A DNA stretch of 64,000 bases, taken from positions 124,001-188,000 of the forward strand of contig NZ_BDBU01000019.1 in the NCBI RefSeq assembly GCF_001613145.1, written 5' to 3'. The translations under genes and the position numbers were made by a program. Origin of the DNA: Nocardia jejuensis NBRC 103114. GTDB lineage: Bacteria > Actinomycetota > Actinomycetes > Mycobacteriales > Mycobacteriaceae. Positions 9,441 through 18,778 of the stretch are shown piece by piece. The notes beneath the pieces were generated by a model, which searched no databases, had not been told where the DNA came from, and saw only the letters and a program-made list of their open reading frames with translations. The stretch's first letter is position 1; each line of letters starts with the position of its first letter.

Positions 9441-9689
9441 CGCTGATTCCTTACGTGCGGTCGAGTCTCGATTCGTGCCCGCTGCGTCGACAATACCGCC
9501 AGTTGATATCAACCAACGTGCCATCAAGTAGCGTCACGTTCAATAGTGTTTCATCATTCGAGGGCTGTCATGTTCCCTCCGATGAGAACCTCCGACGACT
9601 CACGCTGCCACCAGGTGCAGCCGCCGAGACGACCCGGCCGGCACGCACCGAACACACAGGCGTAGCCAGAGAACCGCCCCTCAACGCCA

Positions 9690-9727
9690 CATGCCGGGTC
9701 GATCGTTGTAACGATCGACCCGGCATG
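9690..9727 (-). terminator. Perfect 18-bp hairpin downstream of the 9795-10133 gene
   Basis: Arms 9690-9707 and 9710-9727 are perfectly complementary around a two-base centre. It lies 68 bases past the stop of the exported protein gene at 9795 (minus strand) and has no T-run. The rest of 9441-9794 holds no gene that I can support; it includes the upstream region of the 9009-9440 gene. Confidence 0.6.
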
Positions 9728-9794
9728 CAAGGACCAGAAAGGACAGAACAGCCCTAGGGCGAATATCTCCTACTGCGGCAGGCAGTCATGGGGC

Positions 9795-10133
9795 TCAACA
9801 ACTTCCGAACGACCCACTGCAGACACGAGAAGGCGCAGGCGGACGGCCGTGGCGATAGTCCCGAGGCCCATCCCACGGAGTGGAAGGAAAGTTCTGGAAC
9901 GGCAGAGCGGGAAACCCAGGGAAAATCAGGCCCGGCTGGCGACCGCTCCACCCGTCATTACCCCATCCTCCGCCACGATGATGCGGGTATTGCACCGCGA
10001 TACCAGTGGCCGGATCGACGGGTTGCGCGGCGGCAGTGGTATCGACCGCGGCGATCGGCAAGACCGCTAGGGCGGCAAGCATGCACATTCGGGCAGCAGT
10101 TCTGCTGATCACGGAGGATTTGGTGTCGAACAT
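9795..10133 (-). CDS. Small exported protein
   Basis: The 112-residue product starts MFDTKSSVISRTAARMCMLA with a hydrophobic core (MLAALAVLPIAAVDTTAAAQ), a Sec signal peptide probably cut after AAA or AAQ near residue 36. The mature region is Gly/Pro/Trp/Phe-rich (GGGWGNDGWSGRQPG, FPGFPALPFQNFP), suggesting an unstructured cell-wall or surface peptide. Two cysteines lie near the C-terminus and could form a disulfide. GAAGGGA six bases before the ATG supports the start. No family is recognised. A perfect hairpin lies after the gene. Confidence 0.62.
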   Translation of the reverse strand: MFDTKSSVISRTAARMCMLAALAVLPIAAVDTTAAAQPVDPATGIAVQYPHHRGGGWGNDGWSGRQPGLIFPGFPALPFQNFPSTPWDGPRDYRHGRPPAPSRVCSGSFGSC

Positions 10134-10283
10134 CGGGATTCCCTTCTATCGAACCATGTTTCACAACACGTCACGCGCGGGGAGTCTATGGCTGTCGACC
10201 CACCTCCGGGACTTCCGCTGTCGCCAGGAATGGGGAGTTGAGCACCACGTCTCTGCAGAACCACACACTCCCAGACCAGCGAC

Positions 10284-12254
10284 TTAGCGTGGCCGTGTGT
10301 CCCCCAGCACCGCCCCTTCACGCCGCGGGTCCGCGCCACCGATCCAGCCGCGGCCATCACGGGCCAACGCTGAGGCCCCACTCGACTGCGGTGCAACCGA
10401 AACCTCGTGGCCCAGTTCACGCAACCGCCGCACCAGCGCGTCGTGGACACCGTCATCGGTGGCGTCGATTGCCGGATGCTCCCCACCGACATTGGTGACC
10501 GGGGAATTGGCCGCACCGAAATCGACCATCGACACCGCCTGTTGCGGATCCAAGCCCCAATCGAGCATGGCCACCAAAGTTTTCACCACGAACTGGATGA
10601 TGACCGCACCACCCGGGGACCCGGTGACAAAAGTGAGCGGACCTCGGGTGCCATCAGCGCCACGCGCGAAGACCAACGTCGGAGCCATAGAACTGCGCGG
10701 CCGCTTACCCCCCTCGATTCGATTTGCCACCGCTACACCCTCGCGGTCCACCGGCTCGGCAGCAAAGTCGGTGAGCTGGTTGTTCAGGACGAACCCGTCG
10801 ACCAGATGAAACGATCCGAACGCCGACTCGACCGTCGTAGTCATACTCGCGGCATTGCCGTAGCGATCCACAATGCTGATATGGCTCGTGCCGTGCTCGA
10901 CCTGCGGCGAGCCACGCCCGATGGGAACAGGCCCGAAATCTCCGGCACTCGCAGTACCCATACTGTGGGTGGGATCGATCAGCGCCGCGCGACCCATCAG
11001 ATAGTCGTGATCGATCAACGTCTGCGGCGAATTACCTGGCAGCGGAACGAAATCGGGGTCCGCAACATACTTGTCGCGGTCGGCATAGGCGAGCCGCTCG
11101 GCCTCGGAGATCACATGCACCGCCGCAGCGGTGGGCTTGAAACCATCACGTGCTGACTCGATTCGCCCACCGACTCGCTCGGGTGCCATCGACGCCACAT
11201 CGGTCCTCGACAAGATGCCCAGGGTCGCCGCGACGGCCGTGCCACCCGAGGACGGCGCAGGCATGCCACAGACCTCCCGCTCGCGATACAGCGCACACAG
11301 AGCGGTGCGCTTCTTCGCCTGGTATGCGGCCAAGTCTCCTGTGTTCGTGAGCCCAGAGGAGCGACCACCCGAGCGATCGGCGATCGCGGCCACGATATCG
11401 GCGGCGATACTCCCGGTGTAGAACGCGTTCGCACCCTCGGCCGCGATCGCCGACAGGGTCTTGGCCATGGCGGGATTGGTCAGCCGCGTGCCTGCGGCTT
11501 TGGCGGTGCCATCGGGATGCAGGAAATAGGCGCGCGCCGCGGGATCCTTGGCCAGACCATCGACGGAGTCCGTGATCTGGGCCGCCAGCCGGGCACTGAT
11601 CGTGAAACCCTGATCCGCGAGACCTACTGCAGGATCGAACAACTCTCGCCACGACCTCCGACCATGGTCGCGGTGCGCGAGTTCGAGCATCCGCAATACC
11701 CCCGGCGTGCCGATCGACCGGCCGCTGGCTCGCGTATTCGGTTGCGGTGCAGTGTGATCGGACGCGCTGATCCACCGCAGATAGTCTGGTGTGGCCGATG
11801 CCGGCGCTGTCTCACGACCATCGTAAGCGTCCACGCTCGCTGAGGCAGCGTCGTAATAGAGCAGGAACGCACCCCCTCCGATTCCGGTGGCTTGCGGCTC
11901 GACCAGACCGAGTACGGTTTGGGCCACGACCAGGGCGTCCGCGGCGGTGCCGCCATCCCGCAATATCATGCATGCGGCTTCGGTTGCGACAGGGTTGGCT
12001 GTCGAGGCAGCGAACGTATCGGTGCGCACGGGCGTCATTCCCGAGCGGTAGCCGGTTGCGATCTCTGGCCGCAGGGACAGATCTGTCGTGAGCGGCCCTG
12101 CGGCACCGGCACCGGTGTGTGCGATCCCGTTGGGAGTGGCGATGCAAGATGCTGGACTTTGATTCGATCCAGATGTGCAGGCTGTGAGCAATCCGATCAG
12201 CAGCAGGGGGGCGATGCCTGCGGCACCCCAGACCTGCGCTCGTGTGCGCCTCAT
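10284..12254 (-). CDS. ggt: Gamma-glutamyltransferase, lipoprotein precursor
   Basis: The 656-residue product begins MRRTRAQVWGAAGIAP and has a lipobox-like LLTAC, so it is probably a lipid-anchored exported enzyme. Gamma-glutamyltranspeptidases cleave gamma-glutamyl bonds of glutathione-like or other gamma-glutamyl compounds. They mature by autocleavage before a conserved Thr. Here that site is in GTSHISIVDRYGNAASMTTT, preceded by VEH. Other family stretches are the N-terminal ATEAACMILRDGGTAADALV, EPQATGIGGGAFLLYY and the C-terminal KRPRSSMAPTLVF and VTGSPGG. A TTG codon further upstream (12299) is an alternative start; the ATG at 12254 was chosen because the signal peptide starts there. 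It has no operon partner. Confidence 0.9.
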   Translation of the reverse strand: MRRTRAQVWGAAGIAPLLLIGLLTACTSGSNQSPASCIATPNGIAHTGAGAAGPLTTDLSLRPEIATGYRSGMTPVRTDTFAASTANPVATEAACMILRDGGTAADALVVAQTVLGLVEPQATGIGGGAFLLYYDAASASVDAYDGRETAPASATPDYLRWISASDHTAPQPNTRASGRSIGTPGVLRMLELAHRDHGRRSWRELFDPAVGLADQGFTISARLAAQITDSVDGLAKDPAARAYFLHPDGTAKAAGTRLTNPAMAKTLSAIAAEGANAFYTGSIAADIVAAIADRSGGRSSGLTNTGDLAAYQAKKRTALCALYREREVCGMPAPSSGGTAVAATLGILSRTDVASMAPERVGGRIESARDGFKPTAAAVHVISEAERLAYADRDKYVADPDFVPLPGNSPQTLIDHDYLMGRAALIDPTHSMGTASAGDFGPVPIGRGSPQVEHGTSHISIVDRYGNAASMTTTVESAFGSFHLVDGFVLNNQLTDFAAEPVDREGVAVANRIEGGKRPRSSMAPTLVFARGADGTRGPLTFVTGSPGGAVIIQFVVKTLVAMLDWGLDPQQAVSMVDFGAANSPVTNVGGEHPAIDATDDGVHDALVRRLRELGHEVSVAPQSSGASALARDGRGWIGGADPRREGAVLGDTRPR

Positions 12255-12494
12255 GGGTTCGGACCCTATCGGTGTCGCCACGATTGGGAAGTGGCGCAAC
12301 GCAATTCAGTGCCGCCGCCACATCGTCGAAATGTGTTCACAGACAGTCGAATACGACGCCTAGCCAGCACTGCCGACACGAGAGACCCCCACCTGGGTCG
12401 CGGCAAAAACGATCCGACCCACCGATGTCCGCTCGTGCCTACCAGCGTAGGAGTTACGCCGCACCGCAACTACCGATACCGATCGGTGACGCGA

Positions 12495-13628
12495 TCAAAC
12501 CCGTGCACGCTGCTTGCGGTATGCATCGGGGGTTTGGCCTGTCCAGCGGCGAAACGCCCGGCCCAGAGCGCGGTGATCGCTATATCCCAGATGTCCGGCG
12601 ATCGAGTTCACCGGTAGCTGGGTATCCACCAACATCTGTACCGCCCGTTCGTAGCGGATCGACTCGATCTCTGCTCGCCCGCTGGTCCCGTGCTCGGCAA
12701 GGCGGCGTTGAAGCGTCCGGGAACTCATCGACAACCGCTGTGCCACTTCATCCAAGACATTGCTCGAGACGTTAGCGTCTGCGAGAGTTGCGAGCAGCAC
12801 GCCACGGAAGTTCTCGATCCAGGTACGAACCGGACGCGCCGAGTCCATGATCGACGCGGCGTAGAGCCGCATGATGCGACCGAGTTCTGGATCAGGAGGT
12901 TGCTCGGGTGCGGCACGGTCGGGGTCCAGGAATGTCAACGTGTCTGCCTCTTGATCGAACTGAATGTTGCTGGTCCCGAATGCCTCAGCGAGGTGGCCGT
13001 GCCGTCCCGGTGCGCGATGTGCAAATCCCACACGAACCGGAATAGCCGCGGCGCCTCTGGCCTCGCACGCACGCCGCATCAGAATCGCGAGGGCGAATTC
13101 GCTGATCTGCCCATCGACCGCCTCCGAGTAGGGGCTTCCGCGATACCCCACGGTTACAAGCGGGCCGTCCTGCGCGACGTTCATCACCAAGACGGGATCG
13201 GCAACAGTGGCCAGATATCGGGCCGCATCGGTGAACCCTTGTGCCAGCGTGGGGGCACTTGAGAGTAGGTAATCCCACACATGCAGGCGCCCCATTTCCG
13301 CCAAGGACGCCACACGAAGCCCTACTCCGGGGCCGCCGGTGCCTAGCACGAGCTCCCACAGTCGATGCTGAGCGACCGTCGGAAAGCGATTGAGGTCATC
13401 CTCCAGTGCAGCGGGGGTGAATTCGCTGATGAACGCGATCTCGTGTGGTGAAACTCCCGCATGGGCCGCGCCGTGGAGCACCAATCGCACCAGGTGCGCG
13501 GAAACCGTGTTGGTCAGCGCGTTGGGTTGTTCGGGAATCGGATGCGCTGCACTCTCAACCGGTACTGTCACGTGACGAATGTGGGTGAGATCGTCTATCG
13601 GTGTCATCCCTGTTCTTTCGGTGAACAT
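12495..13628 (-). CDS. AraC-family transcriptional regulator (arabinose-binding-domain type)
   Basis: A 377-residue regulator with a long N-terminal Arabinose_bd-type sensor domain (about residues 40-240, including RLHVWDYLL and FAHRAPGRHGH) and a C-terminal AraC double helix-turn-helix (about 290-374: VAQRLSMSSRTLQRRLAEHG, then IAGHLGYSDHRALGRAFRRW and TGQTPDAYR). In actinobacteria such regulators usually control nearby lipid, steroid or secondary-metabolism genes. The effector is not evident. It is 12 bases downstream of a paralogous regulator on the same strand, so the two are probably co-transcribed. A second ATG at 13607 is an alternative start. Confidence 0.85.
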   Translation of the reverse strand: MFTERTGMTPIDDLTHIRHVTVPVESAAHPIPEQPNALTNTVSAHLVRLVLHGAAHAGVSPHEIAFISEFTPAALEDDLNRFPTVAQHRLWELVLGTGGPGVGLRVASLAEMGRLHVWDYLLSSAPTLAQGFTDAARYLATVADPVLVMNVAQDGPLVTVGYRGSPYSEAVDGQISEFALAILMRRACEARGAAAIPVRVGFAHRAPGRHGHLAEAFGTSNIQFDQEADTLTFLDPDRAAPEQPPDPELGRIMRLYAASIMDSARPVRTWIENFRGVLLATLADANVSSNVLDEVAQRLSMSSRTLQRRLAEHGTSGRAEIESIRYERAVQMLVDTQLPVNSIAGHLGYSDHRALGRAFRRWTGQTPDAYRKQRARV

Positions 13629-13640
13629 GCACTCGCCTGT

Positions 13641-14657
13641 TCAGTGCTCGTGTCGAAAGGCATCGGGGGTCTGACCGGTCCACCGGTGGAAAGCTCGGCG
13701 TAAGGCACGTTGGTTGCTGTAGCCGATTCGACCGGCAATGGACTGGACCGGCAGCCGAGTCTCTCTAAGCAGGCGCGTCGCCTGCTGGCAGCGAACGATT
13801 TCCAGTTCACGCCGCCACGAGGTTCCTCGGTCGGCCAACCGACGTTGCAGGGTGCGGGCACTCAGTTCCAACCGCTGCGCGACGACTTCGATGTCGATGC
13901 ACTGCTTTTCGGCCAATGTGGCACTGATCTGAGCGCGCAGAGTGTCTTCCCATGTCGGAACGGGTCGCGCAGTATCGATGATCACCTGGGCATATCGGTG
14001 CAGAATCCGCCGCATCTCCGGGTCGTAGGGCCGCTTGCTTTGCGCGCGTTCGACATTGGGTAGCGTCAACGCGGTGCGATCCTGATCGAAATGGATATTG
14101 TCGGTGCCGAACGTATCGATAAGGTAGCCGTGATGTGCAGGTGCACGATGTGCGAAATCGACTCTCAGTGGATCGGCCGCAGAGTCGGCCAGCGCGCGGG
14201 CTCGACTTACCAGGACTGCTAAGGCGAATTCACCAACGGCTGCGAAAACAGTGTTGCGGTACCGCATTCCCCGGTATTCGGCGATCACCCGGTGCTCGTT
14301 CTCTGTCACCAGGAGAGCTACTGCTGGATCGGCCATAACCGATGCGAATCGCGCCCCATCCGAGAAACCTTCTGCGACGCTCGATGCGCCGACGAGGAGG
14401 TAATCCCAAATGTGGAGTTTGCCTGGTTTCGTCATTTCGGCTGCACGCACACCTACTTCAGGGCCCCCTGCTGCGCACATCGCCTCCCACAATCCTCGAA
14501 GTGCCAGCGAGGAGACCCTGAGAAAGTCGTCACCCAACAGATCCCGGCCGAGCCCTTCGATCCGGATGATCTCGCGATCGGTAACCCCGCACTGGACAGC
14601 GGCCTCGAGCACGCATCGCGTGAGATGCGAGGATACGGTGCCTTCGAGTTCGGACAA
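13641..14657 (-). CDS. AraC-family transcriptional regulator, paralogue of the downstream gene
   Basis: The 338-residue protein has the same architecture as its neighbour: sensor domain with KLHIWDYLLVGASSVAEGF and FAHRAPAHHGYLID, and a C-terminal AraC domain with VAQRLELSARTLQRRLADRG and IAGRIGYSNQRALRRAFHRW. Shared spacing and many identical motifs point to a tandem duplication followed by divergence, mostly in the N-terminal sensor. With 12 bases between the two genes they form a likely bicistronic unit read from about 14.7 kb. What they regulate is not evident; a third member of the family lies at 23704-24750. Confidence 0.85.
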   Translation of the reverse strand: MSELEGTVSSHLTRCVLEAAVQCGVTDREIIRIEGLGRDLLGDDFLRVSSLALRGLWEAMCAAGGPEVGVRAAEMTKPGKLHIWDYLLVGASSVAEGFSDGARFASVMADPAVALLVTENEHRVIAEYRGMRYRNTVFAAVGEFALAVLVSRARALADSAADPLRVDFAHRAPAHHGYLIDTFGTDNIHFDQDRTALTLPNVERAQSKRPYDPEMRRILHRYAQVIIDTARPVPTWEDTLRAQISATLAEKQCIDIEVVAQRLELSARTLQRRLADRGTSWRRELEIVRCQQATRLLRETRLPVQSIAGRIGYSNQRALRRAFHRWTGQTPDAFRHEH

Positions 14658-15502
14658 AGCAGCTCCTGCGGTTGCTAGCCGGCCTTATGGGCCAGCGCTC
14701 GCGTATGGGCAGAATCAACGCCACGCCAACGGTCGTGCGTGGCGGTGGGTCCGGCCGATCGCGTCGACCTGGTCTGTGCGGCTGTTCGGTGCGACCAAGG
14801 AACGAATATGGCACGGCCGGGACGCTGAGACCGCAGCGTCACCGGGGCCGGCGAGATGCCTGAGCGTGAGATGACGGTGAATTCTCTGAGAACCGGCCAG
14901 AGGCGCTCTTCCCTCGATGATCTCTGGACGCCGTCGGGACCACTCCCGTAGTGCCGACTCGCACGGCGCCACATACGACTCCGCGAACCGGCAGCGAACT
15001 TCGGTGCCGGGAGCGGGTGTGCTGCGAGAGCGTCGCGGCATAACGCTGACTGGGTCGACATTGCCCCACCTGCGTGGTTCATCGAAACCATGGCCTTTCT
15101 CCAGTACTTTGGGGGGCGATCCCTGCACCGCAAGTGTATCGATCGATCGATTTGGCATGTGAGATTTGAGGAACTCGGACGGCTCGAGAAGGGATGCGCT
15201 CCTCGTCTCTGATGTGGGCGCGCCGGTGATCTCCGCGTGCCGCCGCGGGTCGAAGCCCCTCCGGGGCGTCGACGCGCGCATGCCCTCTGTCGCAGATGTC
15301 GCGAGTCTCACCCCTGCCGGGTTCGGGCAAATATCTGGTTGCAGATTGCAATCAGATGAAGGTACTCCTCTCTCTGTGGCGGTGCAACAAGCCAGCCCCT
15401 CTGCTGTAGAGCGCGGACATGCGATGCCCCAGGCGGGTGGTACATCGATCATCGGGAATGGGCTATTCCGTTCACAGGCTTCGCAGTCGAGCTCAGAGTA
15501 CC
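14658..15502. other. 845 bp without a supported gene
   Basis: Both strands contain long frames (for example minus 14715-15509), but their residue composition is Arg/Ser/Pro-heavy, as expected for shadow or decayed sequence, and no domain is recognised. It must hold the promoter of the AraC pair near its left end and the promoter of the methyltransferase gene near its right end. Confidence 0.5.
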
Positions 15503-15531
15503 TCGACATCAGCGCAAAAAGAACCTATATT
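15503..15531 (+). promoter_or_regulatory. Predicted promoter of a leaderless methyltransferase mRNA
   Basis: TCGACA (15503-15508) and TATATT (15526-15531) are separated by 17 bases, close to the vegetative actinobacterial consensus. The -10 element ends only six bases before the ATG at 15538, so the transcript would start at or next to the start codon. No ribosome binding site is present, which agrees with leaderless translation. Confidence 0.55.
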
Positions 15532-15537
15532 CTGTTT

Positions 15538-16413
15538 ATGGCGGCCAGTTTCACAGCACAGACGATGGCACTGCAGCGAGCGCTGGAGACGGCACGACCA
15601 GCCGAATCCCGGCTCTTCACCGACCCCTTGGCGATCGGATTCTTGACCCAGCCGCTGCGCACCGTCGCGGCAATCGCCAGGATTCCGATGATCGGGCAAC
15701 TGGTGGCACGCGCCTACGATGCGGCCCTGCCAGGGCCGAGGCCTTCGGCGGTGGCACGCACTCGGCTGATCGACGACACCGTGGCCGACCTCGTCGACGC
15801 GGGAATCCACCAAGTCGTGCTACTGGGTGCCGGATTCGACGGACGAGCGTGGCGCCTCGAAAGCCTGCGCAGCGCAACAGTTATCGAGATCGACCGACCT
15901 CAGACTCAAGAGGTCAAGGAAGCGGCCGTCCGGCGAGCAGGGCTACCGTGTGATCACGTAGTCTTCGTTCCGGTGGATTTCGAATCGATGGATCTCGAAA
16001 GCTCGCTACAGTCAGTAGGCTTTACCGAGGATCCGGCCCTGTTCCTGTGGGAGGGCGTCACGAACTATCTCACCGCCGACGCGGTCGATCGCACCCTCGC
16101 AGCCATCCGTGCACTGGCCTCACCCGGAAGTTCTCTGCTGTTCACCTTCGTTCACGCAGGAGCTATCGACGGGTCGGTGGCTTTCCCCGAAGCGGCGCGC
16201 TGGTCACGCAGTGTCACGCGAGTCGGCGAACCGTGGACCTTCGGACTCCGGCCGGACGAACTGACGAAGTTTCTGGCCGAACGCGGTTACGATTTGATCT
16301 GGCAGGAGTCGACCGCCACGGCAGGCCGCCGCTACTTCGACGCACTCGGCCGCGCCGATCGGGCATCGGAGCTCTACCGGGTCGCCCTCGCATCGATCAC
16401 ATGCCCCGCCTGA
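15538..16413 (+). CDS. SAM-dependent methyltransferase, TIGR00027/LCM type
   Basis: The 291-residue product belongs to the large mycobacterial-type family of putative O-methyltransferases related to leucine carboxyl methyltransferase. Visible signatures are RTRLIDDTVADLVDAG, the SAM-binding strand VVLLGAGFDGRAWRL, the acidic VIEIDRPQTQEVK, and LFLWEGVTNYLTADAV. The substrate of this family is generally unknown. The frame is open upstream to 15166, but the domain starts just after the ATG at 15538 and a promoter is placed directly before it. The last 13 bases overlap the start of a TetR gene, so the two are translationally coupled; the regulator probably controls this gene. Confidence 0.85.
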   Translation: MAASFTAQTMALQRALETARPAESRLFTDPLAIGFLTQPLRTVAAIARIPMIGQLVARAYDAALPGPRPSAVARTRLIDDTVADLVDAGIHQVVLLGAGFDGRAWRLESLRSATVIEIDRPQTQEVKEAAVRRAGLPCDHVVFVPVDFESMDLESSLQSVGFTEDPALFLWEGVTNYLTADAVDRTLAAIRALASPGSSLLFTFVHAGAIDGSVAFPEAARWSRSVTRVGEPWTFGLRPDELTKFLAERGYDLIWQESTATAGRRYFDALGRADRASELYRVALASITCPA

Positions 16414-17018
16414 CCCCCGCCACGGCGCAGCAGCGCCGCACTCGAATCATCGACGCGGCCATGGAGTGTTTCGGAGAATTCGGTCTGCATGGAACCACCA
16501 TGCAGGACATCTGCAGCCGAGCCGTCCTCAGCCCTGGCTCGGTCTACAGCTGGTTTCCGAGCAAAGAGGCGATCATCGACGCCGTAGCCCGGGAGCGGCA
16601 CCAGCAAGAGCGCACACTGCTCGAACGCGCCCTGACCGCACCCGATCCACGTACCGCACTGCACACTTTCCTGAACGCCTACTTCGACTGGCTCGCCGAC
16701 CCTGCCGAACGGCAGCGCAGGCGGGTGAGCGTGCAGGTATGGGCAGCGTCGCTGGTCGACGATCACCTGCGGCCGAGTGTGCAAGAAGGTATCGCTCAGC
16801 GAACCTTGGCCCTGGATGCGGTCCGCGCAGGACAAGCGGCAGGCGCGATCTCGAACGGTATCGACGCCGACGCGATCACACGACTCATTCTCGCACTCAT
16901 CCAGGGCTTCATCTTGCAGCAGGCGTGGGAACCGGATGTGAACATCGAAAGTTACCGTCGCGCAGCAGGTCTCGTGATCGACGCCATCGCACCCGAAACC
17001 CCGTCTACGACAGCCTGA
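16401..17018 (+). CDS. TetR-family transcriptional regulator
   Basis: The 205-residue protein has a TetR helix-turn-helix in the first 55 residues (RRTRIIDAAMECFGEFGLHG, TTMQDICSRAVLSPGSVYSW, FPSKEAIIDAV). The ligand-binding domain matches TetR_C groups with RVSVQVWAASLVDD. The ATG lies inside the end of the methyltransferase gene (13-base overlap, different frame), giving a two-gene operon in which the regulator may control its own partner. The ligand is unknown. A palindromic stem lies 117 bases after the stop. Confidence 0.85.
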   Translation: MPRLTPATAQQRRTRIIDAAMECFGEFGLHGTTMQDICSRAVLSPGSVYSWFPSKEAIIDAVARERHQQERTLLERALTAPDPRTALHTFLNAYFDWLADPAERQRRRVSVQVWAASLVDDHLRPSVQEGIAQRTLALDAVRAGQAAGAISNGIDADAITRLILALIQGFILQQAWEPDVNIESYRRAAGLVIDAIAPETPSTTA

Positions 17019-17134
17019 ATAACCGCTGCAGTGCGCCGGCTCGATCTGCCACAGTCGATGAACGAAACACCAAGATCGCCTGCGGAAGCTACCCGCGCCT
17101 ACCAATTCCGCTGGGGGAGAGGCCCGCTGCTGGG

Positions 17135-17162
17135 TGACTGTCAAGATCTTGACCGACAGTCA
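17135..17162 (+). other. Palindromic stem downstream of the TetR gene
   Basis: TGACTGTC (17135-17142) and GACAGTCA (17155-17162) pair across a 12-base spacer that itself includes AAGATCTT. It may be a terminator for the methyltransferase-TetR operon or an operator. Between 17019 and 17437 I see no gene. Confidence 0.35.
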
Positions 17163-17437
17163 GTATGCCCGGACCTTCGCTGGCAGTCTACGAGGTGAAG
17201 CACACCAGCACCGCAAAGGTCCACTCGACCAAATCGTTGGCACGGTCGAAGCCCGCACCAACAGCCGAGTCGCCATTAGGCGCGCCTGCACCAGGTGACC
17301 TGCACAAGCTGCCATGCAAACTCCATCGAGGTCCGATCCAAGGGCGTAAGACCACCTCACGCGCGGGCGGTGCCGAACCGCCTACAGAGAGCGGGACACA
17401 CTGTGCGAACCCATCGAGTAAGCACAGGGAAGCGACG

Positions 17438-17977
17438 TCATGCCGCAGGTGAGGATGACCACCGTCGTCCGACTTCGCCGCACATATCGGTGTATCCCAG
17501 CTCGAGTTCGGCAAGGCTTGTCCATACTCCGTGAGTTCGAGGATCTGCACCGCCGAGTGTCTCGAGGAGATACAGGGCATGGTCGGCGGTTGCGGCCATG
17601 TGATCGATGAGCTCCGCGAACGCTTGAGGGCTTGTCAACGTCGGATAAGCCCACGCTAACCGATGAGTTAGCTGGTTGACTATATCGCGCAACAACAATG
17701 AATGTTGGTTGGTCAGGTCGTAGATGGCGAAGGGTTCTTCTCTGCGTCGGTGATACAGTTCACGCAACGCAAATACCCGCTCGCACAGCGGCTCGGTAGC
17801 TGAACTAATACACAAAGCGCGATGCAACTCACGTGCAGTAGGTAAGAGAGGTGCCGTCTCGGGGGTGAAAGCAGGAGGAAATGTGACACAACTTCGCGGT
17901 TGAATATGAGACTTCGGTCGCCCGATGTCTCCGTCTCGGATATCCATCGAAACATCCTCGAAAAGAGGTTCAGGCAC
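17438..17977 (-). CDS. DUF4254-like protein
   Basis: The 179-residue product has the pattern I associate with actinobacterial DUF4254 proteins: LLPTARELHRALC, then a helix with LRELYHRRREEP, IYDLTNQHSLLLRDIVNQLT, and a C-terminal HMAATADHALYLLETLGGAD followed by PRTHGVWTSLAELELGYTDM. Proteins of this family are small helical cytosolic proteins of unknown role, common in Nocardia. An internal ATG (17947) could also be the start. The local base composition is noticeably lower in GC than the flanking genes. Assignment to the family is from memory of its pattern and is moderately sure. Confidence 0.6.
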   Translation of the reverse strand: MPEPLFEDVSMDIRDGDIGRPKSHIQPRSCVTFPPAFTPETAPLLPTARELHRALCISSATEPLCERVFALRELYHRRREEPFAIYDLTNQHSLLLRDIVNQLTHRLAWAYPTLTSPQAFAELIDHMAATADHALYLLETLGGADPRTHGVWTSLAELELGYTDMCGEVGRRWSSSPAA

Positions 17978-18041
17978 CCGCTCGACCGCAATTATTGTGG
18001 GAGTTGGCCAGACATCTCGGGATACCTGTCAAATAGCGGAA

Positions 18042-18287
18042 ATGACGTCCAGCCAGGTTGAGCGTATCGACTTCCGACGTGGTTATCCATCACAACTTCC
18101 CACTGATGGGGAGCTTGCCCGAGGTGGCAGCTTCGTGGGCATCTCTTCGTTGTACTCAGGAGGCGCAATTGCTGCGGCGATGACTGAAGACGCTATCGGC
18201 GAAACGGCAGCAGGAAGTCGTCCCAGGTTGGTTGAATTCGATATTCCCTTCACTGCGCGAGCCTATCGCCACATCGCACACATGTAG
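18042..18287 (+). CDS. Possible small hypothetical protein (81 aa)
   Basis: An ATG at 18042 preceded by a weak GGA opens an 81-residue frame (start MTSSQVERIDFRRGYPSQLP, end RAYRHIAHM). No domain, signal peptide or membrane helix is recognised. It lies divergent from the DUF4254 gene with only 64 bases between starts, which is the main reason to list it. It could equally be chance. Confidence 0.25.
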   Translation: MTSSQVERIDFRRGYPSQLPTDGELARGGSFVGISSLYSGGAIAAAMTEDAIGETAAGSRPRLVEFDIPFTARAYRHIAHM

Positions 18288-18778
18288 GGTTCGGGCTCGC
18301 ACCATCGCTGCTCGAGTATGTAAGGTCGCAATCCACGTGTTCTGCATCGTGGCATGAACGGAACCGATCAACTGGCTATCAAGCTCCGGCACAGTGGGAA
18401 ATGCCAGAATTAAGAGCACGCCCAGCTCGCTCAGGCCGCCTCACATAACCGAACAGGGCAAACAGCCTGTTCAGGCGGGACGCACTGCTCATGCGGTCGA
18501 GGTTGGCGGCCCGGCCGATTCTCGAAAGCCGCGACTACCCGAGAGTGAAAAGTTCGCAGACGTGGACTGAGCGGTGAAGATTTGCCGCAAAAGCCGACAC
18601 CTGTCGGCGATGGGGACACGTGTGACAGGACCTGCCGATCGCAGCATCACTAGCTGGCGTAATGTCAGCTGCAGTACCCTCGGACAATCGCACACATACC
18701 GTACGGTTTTACAGCATTTGGTCGCATGCCCGACTACGCTTCGCTCACGTACTTCGGATCTCATTCAGGGCAGGCGTC
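18288..18778. other. 491 bp without a supported gene
   Basis: Only short frames with no family character on either strand. GC is lower than in the flanking genes. Nothing regulatory stands out except the ribosome binding site at its right end. Confidence 0.4.

Noticed and set aside
8441..9493. A 350-codon minus-strand frame
   Set aside because: Arg/Thr-rich, overlaps the real exported protein gene in another frame and has no domain.
14715..15509. A 264-codon minus-strand frame
   Set aside because: No recognisable motif, unusual Arg/Ser/Pro composition and no ribosome binding site. Treated as non-coding.
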